This document shows, in pieces, positions 49,596 through 59,868 of a stretch of 64,000 nt of DNA. Source of the DNA: Cenococcum geophilum 1.58 (lineage: Eukaryota > Ascomycota > Dothideomycetes > Gloniales > Gloniaceae); contig KV748212.1 in the NCBI GenBank assembly GCA_001692895.1, positions 1 through 64,000 on the forward strand. Reading direction: 5' to 3'. The position numbers were made by a program, and so were the translations under genes. The notes beneath the pieces are model-generated. The model had not been told where the DNA came from. It made no database searches and saw only the letters and a program-made list of their open reading frames with translations. How positions within the stretch are numbered: the stretch's first letter is position 1; every line of letters begins with the position of its first letter.

Positions 49596-52500
49596 TTACC
49601 CCCCCCTCTAAAAAAGCCCGCCCTTAGGCTTTATACGTCCGTATTATATCTATAGGGTATTTTTATCTTTATACTTAATAGGTAGCTTATTATCTTCGCT
49701 ATTTTAGTACTCTATTTACTTATTAAGGTACTTTAGGGGTCTAGGTTTATTAAAGTAACAACTATAAAACTTTTAAAGCTTATAGGGACTGCCTATAAAG
49801 TTCTATATAGGGTACTAAGTAGGGTTTAGGTTATACCCTTTCTAACTAATATAATATTTTAATATTCCCCTTATAAGCTTATAAGCTAGTATTTCTTTAA
49901 TTTCCTATTTATTATTGTTATTAACTTAAATTAGTAGGGGAGGTTTATTCTTTTATCTAGGTAATAGGTTATTTATAGCTTTCTATAATTTATCTAAAGA
50001 GAAAATAGGGTAAACTTTAATTAAATTTAGGAGCTTTACTTTATATAAGTTGCCTATCTTCTTAAGAACTTTATACAGTCCTATTATCTAATAGTTTAGC
50101 TTATAGCTAGGTCGTTCTGTTTTTTAGTTCTTTATTATAACCTAGACTATATCTCCTATAGTAAAGTTAGGCTCTTACCTATACTTATTTACCTACTATT
50201 ATATTAATTTTTAGGCCTTTTCTAGATTTATATAAGCTACCGTCTAGGCTTCTTCTAAGCGCTTAATATACTACCGTACTTCCTTATAAGATAGTTTTTT
50301 ATATATAGTCTAGGGTCCTTCTAGTCTTTCCTAGTTAAAGCTTATATAGGGTAAGTAACCTATTTCTAGTTAAATAGGGGCAAATTTTGTAGAGTTATAG
50401 GGTAGGGTTACTTAGGTATAGTTTATTAGGGGTAGCAGTTTAGCCTAGTTATCTTAGAAGTAGTTAATAAAGGGCCGAAGTCTCTAATCTAAGTATTAAT
50501 TTACAATTTCCATTTAACTATTTATCTGGAGGTAGTATACTATAAAAAGCTTCAGCTTAATACCTAAGATTTAGGTAAACTTATTCCAGAAAGCTAATAT
50601 AAATTGCGGCCTATAATTAGACATAATAGTATCTAGTAGTCTATAAATTTGGTAAACGTAGTAAATATAGTTAGGCCGCTTCTTTAGCATTAATATTTTT
50701 ATAATATAGGATTAAGAATAGGCGCTTACTAAAGCGGTTAACTAAAATTATAACTATATTATATCTATTACGGTCTATAGGTAGCTTATAAAAGTCTATA
50801 AAGATATACTACTAAGGACATTCTAGTATTAAGAGTGGTTTTAATAGTCTTAGGGTCTTATCTCGTAGGATTATAGATCTATAGTAGCTATCGCAGTTCT
50901 ATATATAACAGTCAATATCTATAACTATTCTAGGCTAGTAATAGCGGTTACTAATAATCCTACGGGTTTTATTTTTTCTAGGGTAGGCCGTAGAGACCTA
51001 GGTATATACTTTAGCAATAAACCAAGTCCGTAAGTCCTATTCCTTTACTACTACTAGCTATACCTAATGCTTAAGCAGTCTATTTTTAAGGGACTATAGG
51101 CTAATAACGTCCTTTACCTTTTTACGGTACTCTTATAGAGAAGGGGCCGTATAGTTTGCCTATAGTAGTTTATTAATAAGGTTAAGTTCTAGGGAGTTAA
51201 TAGGGTATATCTTGGCTTTTAAAGATTCTATACTTAGTTCTGCCTATATTTAAGGGTTAAAGTATTTTAATTATAGTAGCGTCTAGGTCTATAATAAGAT
51301 CTATATAGCCGTCTAGTTATTTAGGTCTTATTTACGCCTTATAAGAGTATTTACACGGTTTATAGCGCCTAGTCTATATATAATTAAGAAGTTAAACTAA
51401 GATAGGATATCCGCCTAGCGTAATTGCCGGGCTATAAGGGCCTTAGTTATTATAAAGTATTTTAGGGCCTTATAATCTAAAACTACCTTAATTAGCTTAA
51501 GGGTCCCCTTTAGCTATATATACTAGTGCTAAAAGCTAGAGATAATAGCTAGCATTTCCTTATTATAGATATGGTAGTTTAGCTTAGTATCTATTATAGT
51601 CTTTAAATAGTATATAATAGGGTGCTATTCTCCATCTAATTACTTCTAGGAAAAAATACTAGCTATTACGCCATTAAAGGTATTAGTTTTTAGCATTAAG
51701 GGTTATTTTAGGTTAAAGTAGGTAAGTAGGGAAGCCAATACTAGCCGTTTTTTAAGCTTATTAAAGGCCTACCTATATATAGCGTTAAAGTAAAAGGGCT
51801 AGTCTTTTCTAGTAAGACGGTTAAGAGGTTAGAAAATTTTATTATAGTTCTTAATAAAGCGTCAGTAAAAGTTATAAAACCCTAGAAATAACTGTACCCT
51901 CTTTACAGTCCATAGGGATGCCTACTAGTTAATTACGGCCGTTTTCTCTAGGTTAGCTTTAATTTTATTTATACTAATAATAAAACCTAGGTACTTTATA
52001 CGCTTAACACTAAACTCTAATATCTTAATATTAACCTAGAGGCTAGCCTTATAGAGCTGTTATAGGACTTTATAAATATACTCCTTATATTCTAGCTTAT
52101 TCTTAAAGTAGATTATAATATTATCTAAATAGGCCGTATAGAAGTTGTTAAGGTAGTCTATTAGTTAGTTTAAAAGGGAGTACCTTATATTTATACGTTC
52201 CGTAATAGGTCTAAAATATAGTAAGATCCTTAGACCTAGGGTTTATCCTAATTTAGTAGAAGGCCTAGCGGATATTAAGCTTTATAAAGACCTTAGCTCT
52301 ACTTATTTAGGCTAAAGTCTTATTAAATAGGGGAAGCGGATAGCGGTCCTTATGGGTTATATTATTTAGCTTATAGTAGTTAATACAGAAGCAGAGTCCT
52401 CTATTTAGCTTCTTAATAAAGAAAATAGGTAAGGTAAAAGGGGCTTAGCTAGGCTTAATAAAGCCCTTATTTAGGTTATTAATAAAATACTGCTTTATAG

Positions 52501-55021
52501 CCTATAATTTAGTAATAAATTGCTTATAGAGGGGGCTAAAGCTAAAAGTGTTTTCCTTGCCCTACTTAATCTCGATCTTATAGTTATATAGTTAGTAAAG
52601 TAGAAGTATATTAAACGCTGCTTTAGAGAATATATCCTTAAATTTCTGGTATTAATAGAGCAGCTTTTATTCTACTAGTTCCTTATTTATAAGCTCGCTT
52701 TCTTATCTACTAAGCTTACTTCCCTTTTCCTTAATTATTTAATTAATTTTGTATAAGCTTATTATAAAGGTAATAGTATTAAGCTAAACTAAGTTCTAGT
52801 AGAATCCTACAGCACTAATATAGCAGACATTAACTAGTAGGAGGTCCGCTAGTTTCCTTATAGCTATTTTCTAGACCGTATTTTATAGCCTAGGGTTTAT
52901 AATCTTTTTTAGCTCCTATTTTATCTTCTATAGGTTATCCCTCTAATCTATTAGTTTAGTATAACGTCTAACGTCCCTTATTGTTCTTTATAGCTATATA
53001 GGGCCTAAGCTCTCTATAGGGGGCTTTTTTAGATTACTACTAACTTCTTAGGTTTTTAATACGGGTGGCGTAATATAGGTAGTCTGGGAGTAATGTAGTA
53101 TATAAATCTATTATAAATTAAGCTATATATCTTTTTTAAAGGCTTAGTCTTTATATATAGCATTAGCCTAATAAATAGTATTAATCTAGGGCTGTATAAG
53201 GTTTTCTATTATAATGCTAATTTCTTTTATAAAGGAAGGGGTTAGGGATAGGGTTTTAGGCTAGATAAGCTATCTACTCCGTATATTAAGCTATAAGCCT
53301 AAATAGGCTAGCTATTTTTGCCTTAAGATTATATTATAGCTACCTAGGTCCGTAATAAGGAAGGGAATATTATATTACCTTTATCTATTAATATAGAGGT
53401 AAATCCGTAAGGTAGTTATAATAGGTAGCCCTATCCGCCTGTTATGCCCATAAATAGAAATTGGTTTAGGTAGTTCTTTAATAGATATATTTAGAAAGTT
53501 AGCTAGCTTCACGGCATACCAAGTATCTATTAAGGTAAAGGCATTTACTCTAAAGTTAGCTAAAGTAAAGGTTAAAACTTAGTATCTATTACGGAATAAA
53601 GTATAAGAGATAGTATAGCTTCTTTTACTAACTAGCTAACCTAGATTAATATCTAACATATTAATCCCTTTTAACCCTAAAGAGGAGTTTTCCTTTAGGG
53701 TTCCTCTTTTTCTAACTTTATACTATCCTCCTAAATTAACAAAACCTTATTTACTTTTATATTTATTAAGTAATCCTTTATATAGTAGCCTTTCTAACTA
53801 TAAAAGAAGCAAGCTCCTTAATTACTAAGGGCCTATATATAGGGGTTACTATATATAGGCTAAGCATTCACCAGACCTATAGTAGGACTAGCCGCATAGC
53901 TAGCTGCTAAATTAGCGGTAGGCTATACGGGTAATACTATAGGGGTTGCTAATTATGCTAGGGCATTACGGGCTATTCTTATATTGCTTATAGTCTAATT
54001 TAAAGGGTTTCTAGCTTTATACTATTTAGCGTATACCTTAATTCGGTAAAGGCCTTAGTTAATAGCTAAGCACTAGTCTATAAGTTCCTTTAGCGTCTAT
54101 ATAGTAATAAAAACTAGTAATACGGCTCGCTATAGGTCTAGGGTAAGCTTATTAAATAGGTTTAGTATTAGATCTTCCTAGGGAATTTAAGCCTAGCTAG
54201 CTAGGTGTAGAAAGCGGGTCTAAAAGGCTAAGAAGGTCTCTATCGTTTTTATATTTAGGCTTTTATAATTAAGTTAGGCGTTCTATACTTTAAAGGGGTC
54301 CTTATAAATAGAAGACAGGTAGACGATTATCTCTTCTTTAGAGAGGAAGAAATTTACTAAGTCCTGTGCGTACTAAGGACATAGGTACGTCTATATATCC
54401 CCACCAGTACGGCTAAAGATGTAGGCTATTTTAGCCTAAGTAGTAGGGAAGTAGTCCGCATTAACTTTAAGCTTATTCTATAATTAAAGCTTCTAATTAT
54501 TAAATATAGGGTTGGTTCCATTTATAAGTAATAGGGGGTCCGTAACCTTTACAGACCGCAATAATACTAATGCTATATATTAGGCTAAAGCCTTAAGGAC
54601 TATAGTAAGTCTCTAGGTATCTAATAACTCTTTACTAGGTATAGAGGGTTCTCTAGCTTTAAGTAGCTCTTAAAGTCATTTAATTTTAGTATTAGCTGCT
54701 ATAAGCTCTACCTAGGAGTTTAAGTTAGTTGCTATTTTATTATCGGAGGTATTTAAGGGTCTTACGGCTGCTTTACTGGCTACTGTATTTCTTAGTATTA
54801 TAGTACTGTTATTAGGGTAACTTCTAGTAGGATTTTGCAGGGGTTCTAGTTTATACGTATTCTATAGATCTTATTATTCTTTTTTATTATTCTAGTTTTA
54901 TTTTATTCTTTAAGTTCTAGTAATAGTCTTTAGGTCTACTTCTGTGTTCTATTTTTATTTACAGTCTATAAATATTTTTAAGTTCCTTTTTAGGAAGAAG
55001 AGGTAGTTTAGCTTTAGATAA

Positions 55022-55298
55022 TATTAGCAACTTAGTTAATCAAGGCACGAGTACGGCGAGAGGGACGCGTAAGCCTATACGATTAGTAGTCCATAAACAA
55101 AGATCTAAAGCTAGAGAAAGGAAAGGAGACGGAGGGTAGCGCCGCTTAACGTTATATACGATCCTTTAGTTACGTAATAGCAACTGTCTAGAACTGTATA
55201 AAACTATCTGCGACTATCTATAACTATCTATAACTGCCTACCATAATCTACTAATATTTATTAGCTATAATCTACTAGTTTTTACTAGTGCCGTAATA
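55022..55298 (-). repeat. 5' LTR of Gypsy family D (element sense)
   Basis: 277 bp, partner of 49319-49595. Immediately to its left is a leader of about 80 bp that is also found next to the LTR at 44736-45003. Confidence 0.82.
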
Positions 55299-55960
55299 TA
55301 TAGGATCTTATTAGTTTGTATAGTAGTAATATAATACTAGTAATAGGTTATCTTATAGGCGTAATGGCATAAGGCTTATTAGTTTAGGTAGTAGTATAAT
55401 ATAAGTAATAGGGTTATACAGCTTAGGATAGTCTAGGTATTAGATATAAATAGCTTTAGTAATAATAGTACAATACTAGCAACAGGTTTAGGTGGCTTAA
55501 GATAATTTAGGTATTAGATATAGAGAGCTTCGGTAGTAGGTTTAGATAATAGTAGTACGGTATTAGTAACGGGTTATCTTATAGATATATTAGCATAAGG
55601 TCTTATTATTTTAGGTAATAGTATAATATAAGTAACATATTTATATAAGTAGTAGTATAGTACTAGCAACGAGTTTTCTCGTAAGCATATTAGCACAAGG
55701 CTTATTAGTTTAGGTAATAGTATAATATAAATAATAGGTTCGGGGGTCTAGGGAGTAAAGCTCTATCTAATTATATTTGGGTTAAGTCGTAGGCTTATTA
55801 ATATAATAGGTTATTAGGGTCATTTTATAGGCGTAGTAGCGCGAGGTCTTATTAATATATAAGGCAGTATAATATAAGCTCTGGTAGAACAGTAGTAAAA
55901 TACTAGCTAGGTTAAACTAAAGGGCAGTAATATACCTACCTGTAATTAGTAGTAATAGGG
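55299..55960 (+). repeat. Decayed tandem repeat with CTTATTAGTTTAGG units
   Basis: At least five imperfect units begin CTTATTAGTTTAGGTA (or a close variant) near 55307, 55375, 55602, 55700 and 55800. They continue with AGTATAATATAAGTAATAGG and usually end in GCATAAGG or GCACAAGG. Unit length varies from about 55 to 225 bp, the longer ones holding internal copies of TTAGGTATTAGATAT. It is TpA-rich like the surrounding fossils. No coding frame or known satellite is recognised. Confidence 0.6.
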
Positions 55961-56335
55961 TATAAGCTATTAAGGTTTATATATAAATTAGTATAGAGTT
56001 ATATTATACTAGTTTAGAACCCTAGCATTCTAGTTTACCTATAGCTAGTAGCTTCTATTCCTACCCTATTAGGTATAGAAATGCATACTCCGTAACTAGT
56101 AGCCCTAGACCTACTAGGTATATAAAAAGGGATCTAAATATAGTATTACGGAAGTAGGCACGAGCTAGGATATAATATACTAAATAGAGTAGTAATTAAA
56201 GAAGGCTACGTACGCGTAACTATGCGTAGTTAATATAAAAATATTTAGATAAGGAAATAGAATAGGTTAGGTTAACGTAGTTAAAGAAATAGGGGTAGTT
56301 ATAGGACGTGTGTAGGTGTTACGGGACGAATATAT
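55961..56335. other. AT-rich spacer
   Basis: No gene or named repeat is recognised between the tandem-repeat tract and the Gypsy 3' end. The sequence is TpA-rich. Confidence 0.35.
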
Positions 56336-57059
56336 ATAGGTAACTCCTATAATAGGTAACTTATATAAGGTAAAGCTCCTAGATTTAATAAAGGTTTACC
56401 CTATTTTCTTACTAAATAAGCTATATAAAGCTATAGACAACCTATTACCTAGATAAAAGAATAAACCCCCCCTACTAATTTAAGTTAATAGTAATAATAA
56501 ATAGAAAATTGAAGAAATACTAGCCTATAAACTAGTAAGGAGAACGCTAAAATACTATATTAGTTAGAAAGGCTATAACCTAGATCCTACCTAGTACCCT
56601 ATATAAAACTTTATTAGTAGTCCCTATAAGCTTTAAAAAAATTTATAGCTATTACCTTAATAAACTAGGACCTTTAAAATACCTAAACAAGTAAATAGAG
56701 TACTAGTATAATAGGGATAATAAGCTACTAGAAGAATATAAGGATAAGAACGCCCTATAGGAGTAATATAGATATATAAAGCCTAAGGACAGGCTTTACT
56801 AAGGGGGGGTAATGTCACGGCACTGGCAGAAAATGGCAGAACTTGGCAGAACTTCACAGTCCTCCGTACTGGCAAGTTGCCATAGATTGCCGCATATTGC
56901 AGTCACATGACGCGAAGATCTTATAAAACATCGAGCGGCGCTGCTCTTCTTCTCCTTTCCTTTCCCTAGCTTTAGATCCTCGTTTATAGACAATCCAATT
57001 GTATAAGCTTGCACGTCCCTCTTACCGTGCTCGTGCCTCGATTAACTAAGTCGCTAACA
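56336..57059 (+). mobile_element. 3' end of a plus-strand Gypsy chromovirus with fresh-looking LTR
   Basis: The plus strand carries the last part of an integrase and a chromodomain (EEILAYKLVRRTLKYY at about 56510-56560, then NFISSPYKL), closely like the chromodomain of family C. This is followed by a polypurine tract (AAGGGGGGGTAA) and a 247-bp LTR (56813-57059) beginning TGTCACGGCACTGG and ending GCTAACA. The upstream nine-tenths of the element is absent. It is an incomplete fossil. Confidence 0.75.
56813..57059 (+). repeat. LTR of the truncated plus-strand Gypsy
   Basis: 247 bp. Its right half is the reverse complement of the family D LTRs (CTTTCCTTTCCCTAGCTTTAG, CGTGCCTCGATTAACTAAGTC). 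The left half has three GGCAGAA motifs. Composition is near normal, so this LTR shows little RIP compared with the coding part beside it. The ORF seen across it is fortuitous. Confidence 0.75.
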
Positions 57060-58305
57060 CAGCGTAGCAGTTACTTACCTAGCCGCAGCCTAAATAGAAT
57101 TCCTACTAAGTCTTTATTACCAATACGGTATATAAATAAGGGATTAAACAGAACCTAGTCGTTTAACTCGCTTTAAATAGCACCACTACCTCCAACCTTT
57201 AACCCCAGCTCTTATACCTAGCGGTTTTATTTTAAGTGATGGATGGTTATACTTAATTACGTAAGGTCTTTAGTATATTTATATTGTGCTAATTTATTAA
57301 AGTTAAACTATTATAGTTTAAGATTAGATATCTGCGACTGGTGAAGGTTTATTAAGTTCTGGGCGACTATTACAATGTTTTTGTATTAGAATTCTGCATT
57401 ATCTCAAAGGACTAGGCAGCTCTTTTTTTAATTTATAGATAATCTAATTGTTGTTGCTAGGTTGGCTATCTACTTTTGTGCTCTACGATCTTTTATTTTA
57501 ATACTATTTCACATTTGTTTCCTATTTACAATTCACCGTCGTCTTCGGCAGGGATACATATAATAGTTCTATTAGTTACATAAGTTATAATTACTATATA
57601 ATCTAATTAATTATAATCAATATAACCACCTGCGGTAAGAATAGGTAGGAATAGAATGTAGTGATAAAGCTTTGGTGTTGAGAAAGTTGTTTATTAATTT
57701 TCCTACTGTATGGTCGGCGTTAACCCAAAAGCACCGAGCCTACTGTTTTACAAATAAACGCTAGTTTCTGGTAAATGCCCTCCAAAAATGGACGTTTGTA
57801 ACGCCGTTTTATGGGGGCCTTTTCCCGCCATGCTAAGAGCAAAGCCCCGGCCACGCGTAAGCGCGCTAAAGGTTCTATCTAGTAGCAAGGTTTAACCCTG
57901 CTACCGCAGATGCTATAGGATATAGATCTAGTTTTAAAGATCCTAAAATGGACACAAATGCTTATAGCCTTAAAAAAGGGCTTCGTCTGTATGGCTTGGG
58001 AACGCCTTTTACGTTCCAATCGTGCATTGGGGAAATGTTACTCTCCTCCAGGGCTGGAGGTTGGGCACGATGACGCTTTTCCTCTTCCGAACAAGCTCAA
58101 ATCCTTCGTATCTCAACGTCACCATCACCACTTCTATCATCAAGTTGCCATCGTATCTTGTCAATCATAGTAATGGGACGTCTTTCTAGTATTATGTCTC
58201 TTATGGCTACTTTCAATTGGGCTGATCACAAGCCACTTTTACGAGCTGATAGAAAAGTACGCTAATTTTACAGAAGAAATCATCATGGAGGATAATAGAG
58301 GCCAA
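57060..58305. other. Repeat/gene-island transition
   Basis: AT-rich until about 57650, then normal composition. No confident gene is found. A 70-codon plus-strand frame (57958-58170) has no recognised family and is probably chance. The end of the stretch presumably includes the 3' UTR of the minus-strand gene ending at 58306. Confidence 0.45.
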
Positions 58306-59081
58306 TTACGGTACGCTGTTACTTTGCGTGTTTCCTGGAAGGGAAGGTGCGCCAACTTGTGAGGATACGGCGGTCTGCGAGGACGTGCCCGTCTGCGAAG
58401 GTGCTCCAGTTTGCGAGGATGCGCCCATCCGCAAAGATCCTCCGGCGGGAACGGTCGATGTATTGGTGTTTGATGCACCGCTTGACGAGCCGGTTGGCGG
58501 TGGATTGGAAGACGTAGGAACACGAGGAAGCCGCTTCTTGAGTCTTGCCTCCAAATCCTTCCTGTTATGTGCTTCCTCAGCAGCTCGCGCATTAGCTACG
58601 TTCGTTGCGTGCTCCACCTCTTCTTTGCGTCGCTCAGCTAAACACAAGTCAGTAAATCTCCATGCGAGAATCGCTATAACTGGAACATACACTTTGATTT
58701 CCATGGTCGTTGAAGGAATAAAGCCGATTTGCCTCCCGAACCTCCCCAGAAGTGGGCGCCGAGTATCACGTCGAAGGTGTCATCTTCCACGATGTAGAAA
58801 TCGCCTACTCTCGACTTCATGTTACGCTTCAGATACCAGGTAAATGTGATCTTCTTCTTCAGCGTGTATTTTGTGCCCTCCAGGCCAGTAAGCTCAATCT
58901 CTTCACCAATCTCGATTTGATCCTCTTTGATGCCTTCCCGTCGGAGAATGTCCATAGATACAAGGTTGTGATCGCACCCGGTGTCCATCTTCGCCCGCAG
59001 TGGAATATGCTGGAGGCTCTGAGACTCGTTTAGTCTTAAGACGAGCGTGACGTCCATCGTGAAGTTGGAGCTCGCGTGCAT
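58306..59081 (-). CDS. Retropepsin-like aspartic protease domain protein
   Basis: A minus-strand gene read as two exons, 59081-58691 and 58637-58306, giving 240 residues. The 53-bp intron (58690-58638) has a GTATGT donor, an ACTGAC branch site and a TTTAG acceptor. The first exon holds a single retropepsin-type domain: catalytic DTG at residues 33-35 within RAKMDTGCDHNLVS, and the closing hydrophobic-hydrophobic-Gly motif FDVILGAHFW at about 103-112. One DTG implies a homodimeric enzyme, as in retropepsins. The second exon adds a basic, charged helix (RRKEEVEH, ARLKKR; about 131-167) and a Ser/Thr/Gln/Pro-rich tail encoded by an 18-bp repeat. It lacks gag, RT and LTRs, has normal composition and contains an intron, so it reads as a host gene of retroelement-like ancestry. 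The ATG at 59081 overlaps the stop of the preceding frame (TGATG). Substrate is unknown. A hydrophobic ATG-led frame at 58704 runs through the intron and is not believed. Confidence 0.7.
58352..58441 (-). repeat. Five-copy 18-bp coding minisatellite
   Basis: Five consecutive 18-bp units (58352, 58370, 58388, 58406, 58424) in the tail of the retropepsin-like gene encode degenerate six-residue repeats of the GAPSQT/GTSSQT type. The length is a multiple of three, so copy number can vary without changing frame. Confidence 0.75.
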
Positions 59082-59776
59082 CAATGGCCGTTCGCGGCGG
59101 TTCTAGGTTCGTCTCGCTCCCGCAAGATCCTCGAGTCGCCAGTCTCCATTGAGTCGCCCCCGATTGACTCGTCGTCGAAGTTCGTACCCAGAAGCTCAAC
59201 CATGCCAGCGCTAAATTGCCTTGGGTTAGCCTCAAGTGATGATTGGGCGTGATCTTTGCATACCTCATCTCACTCAATTTCTTTTGCATTTTCGCGCTGC
59301 ATACTGACATCAGCATTGCACCAAAGATTCTTAATCCAAGTAACTTACTCCGACGCAAGATCTCTCAAAAGAAGCACGGAATCACGAAAGGCGTGATACG
59401 CAGCCCTCCGCGGTTCCTCATTCGCCACAACCATAAGGTTTTTCCTCACCTTCGAGAACTTCGATTTCTTTTTCCCTCTCTCTGCCATACTATCCAGTAT
59501 ATCCTTGAGGACGTCATAACAATCCTCGCACCTCTTCGTCGCCGCAACAACTGACTTCGGCAATGAGCCGAAGTCTATGAAAGTCATCGTGGTCTCCTGC
59601 AAGATGAGGAGAAGGACGTCCACTTCTGCTATTTGACGTTCTAATTCGGGGATGGCGTGTGAAAACGACTTGGTGTAGGTAGCGAGTGACGCCGTCGCAC
59701 TGACCAATGTAGCGGCGACAACGACTAGTGAGAGGATCCGCCACCACATGTCATGCAGTAGCTGCCTAGCATGCAT
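59081..59776 (-). CDS. Membrane-anchored helical protein upstream of retropepsin gene
   Basis: Three exons are proposed: 59776-59349, 59296-59264 and 59210-59081 (196 residues). Intron 1 (59348-59297) has GTAAGT, CTGAT and GCAG; intron 2 (59263-59211) has GTATGC, GCTAAC and TTTAG. The sum of exons is a multiple of three and ends in TGA. An N-terminal transmembrane segment (about residues 11-30, ILSLVVVAATLVSATASLA) is followed by an amphipathic helical region (ELERQIAEVDVLLLILQ, RCEDCYDVLKDILDSMAE, a KKKSKFSKVRK basic patch, RDSVLLLRDLAS). An acidic end with LLGTNFDDESIGGDSMETGD follows. I do not recognise a named family with certainty. The last exon ends exactly where the retropepsin frame opens in another phase, so the two may be one gene in relatives, or a tandem pair. 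Divergent from the 59869 gene. Confidence 0.6.
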
Positions 59777-59868
59777 CTCACCTCCAGCCTCGCCACTTCG
59801 CTCATCACTGCACTTTTTCTCCTCCTTTGTCGCATATTGACTCTCGATCCCATTATTTCTGGTCGAAT
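59777..59868. promoter_or_regulatory. Short divergent intergenic region
   Basis: Only 92 bp separate the start codon of the minus-strand gene (59776) from that of the plus-strand DUF6594-like gene (59869). Any core promoters must overlap here or lie in each other's 5' regions. The plus strand contains a pyrimidine-rich CTTTTTCTCCTCCTTTGTC stretch, common near fungal transcription starts. No specific factor site is identifiable. Confidence 0.45.

Larger units (their letters stand above)
49319..55298 (-). mobile_element. Ty3/Gypsy chromovirus-type element, family D, fossil
   Basis: 277-bp LTRs (49319-49595 and 55022-55298) enclose 5.4 kb. The flanks are GATAG (49314-49318) and TATAG (55299-55303), an imperfect duplication. 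On the minus strand, gag and protease lie at about 54.9-53.1 kb, RT/RNase H at about 52.9-51.4, and integrase with a C-terminal chromodomain-type piece at about 51.2-49.7. A G-rich polypurine tract touches the 3' LTR near 49600. Sequence similarity to family C (25148-31338) runs through RT and integrase, so the two are related lineages. It is more eroded than family C, with very many stops. Confidence 0.82.

Noticed and set aside
56799-57014. 71-residue minus ORF.
   Set aside because: Lies within the LTR at 56813-57059.
58641-58704. Hydrophobic N-terminus (MEIKVYVPVIAILAW) suggesting a separate membrane protein.
   Set aside because: The segment is better explained as a 53-bp intron with GTATGT, ACTGAC and TAG signals that joins the retropepsin exon to the charged tail in frame.
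58328-58843. 171-residue plus-strand ORF with Cys-rich repeats (CEDVPVCEGAPVCEDAP).
   Set aside because: It is the mirror of the 18-bp repeat and retropepsin exons on the minus strand, where splice signals and a recognised domain support the real gene.
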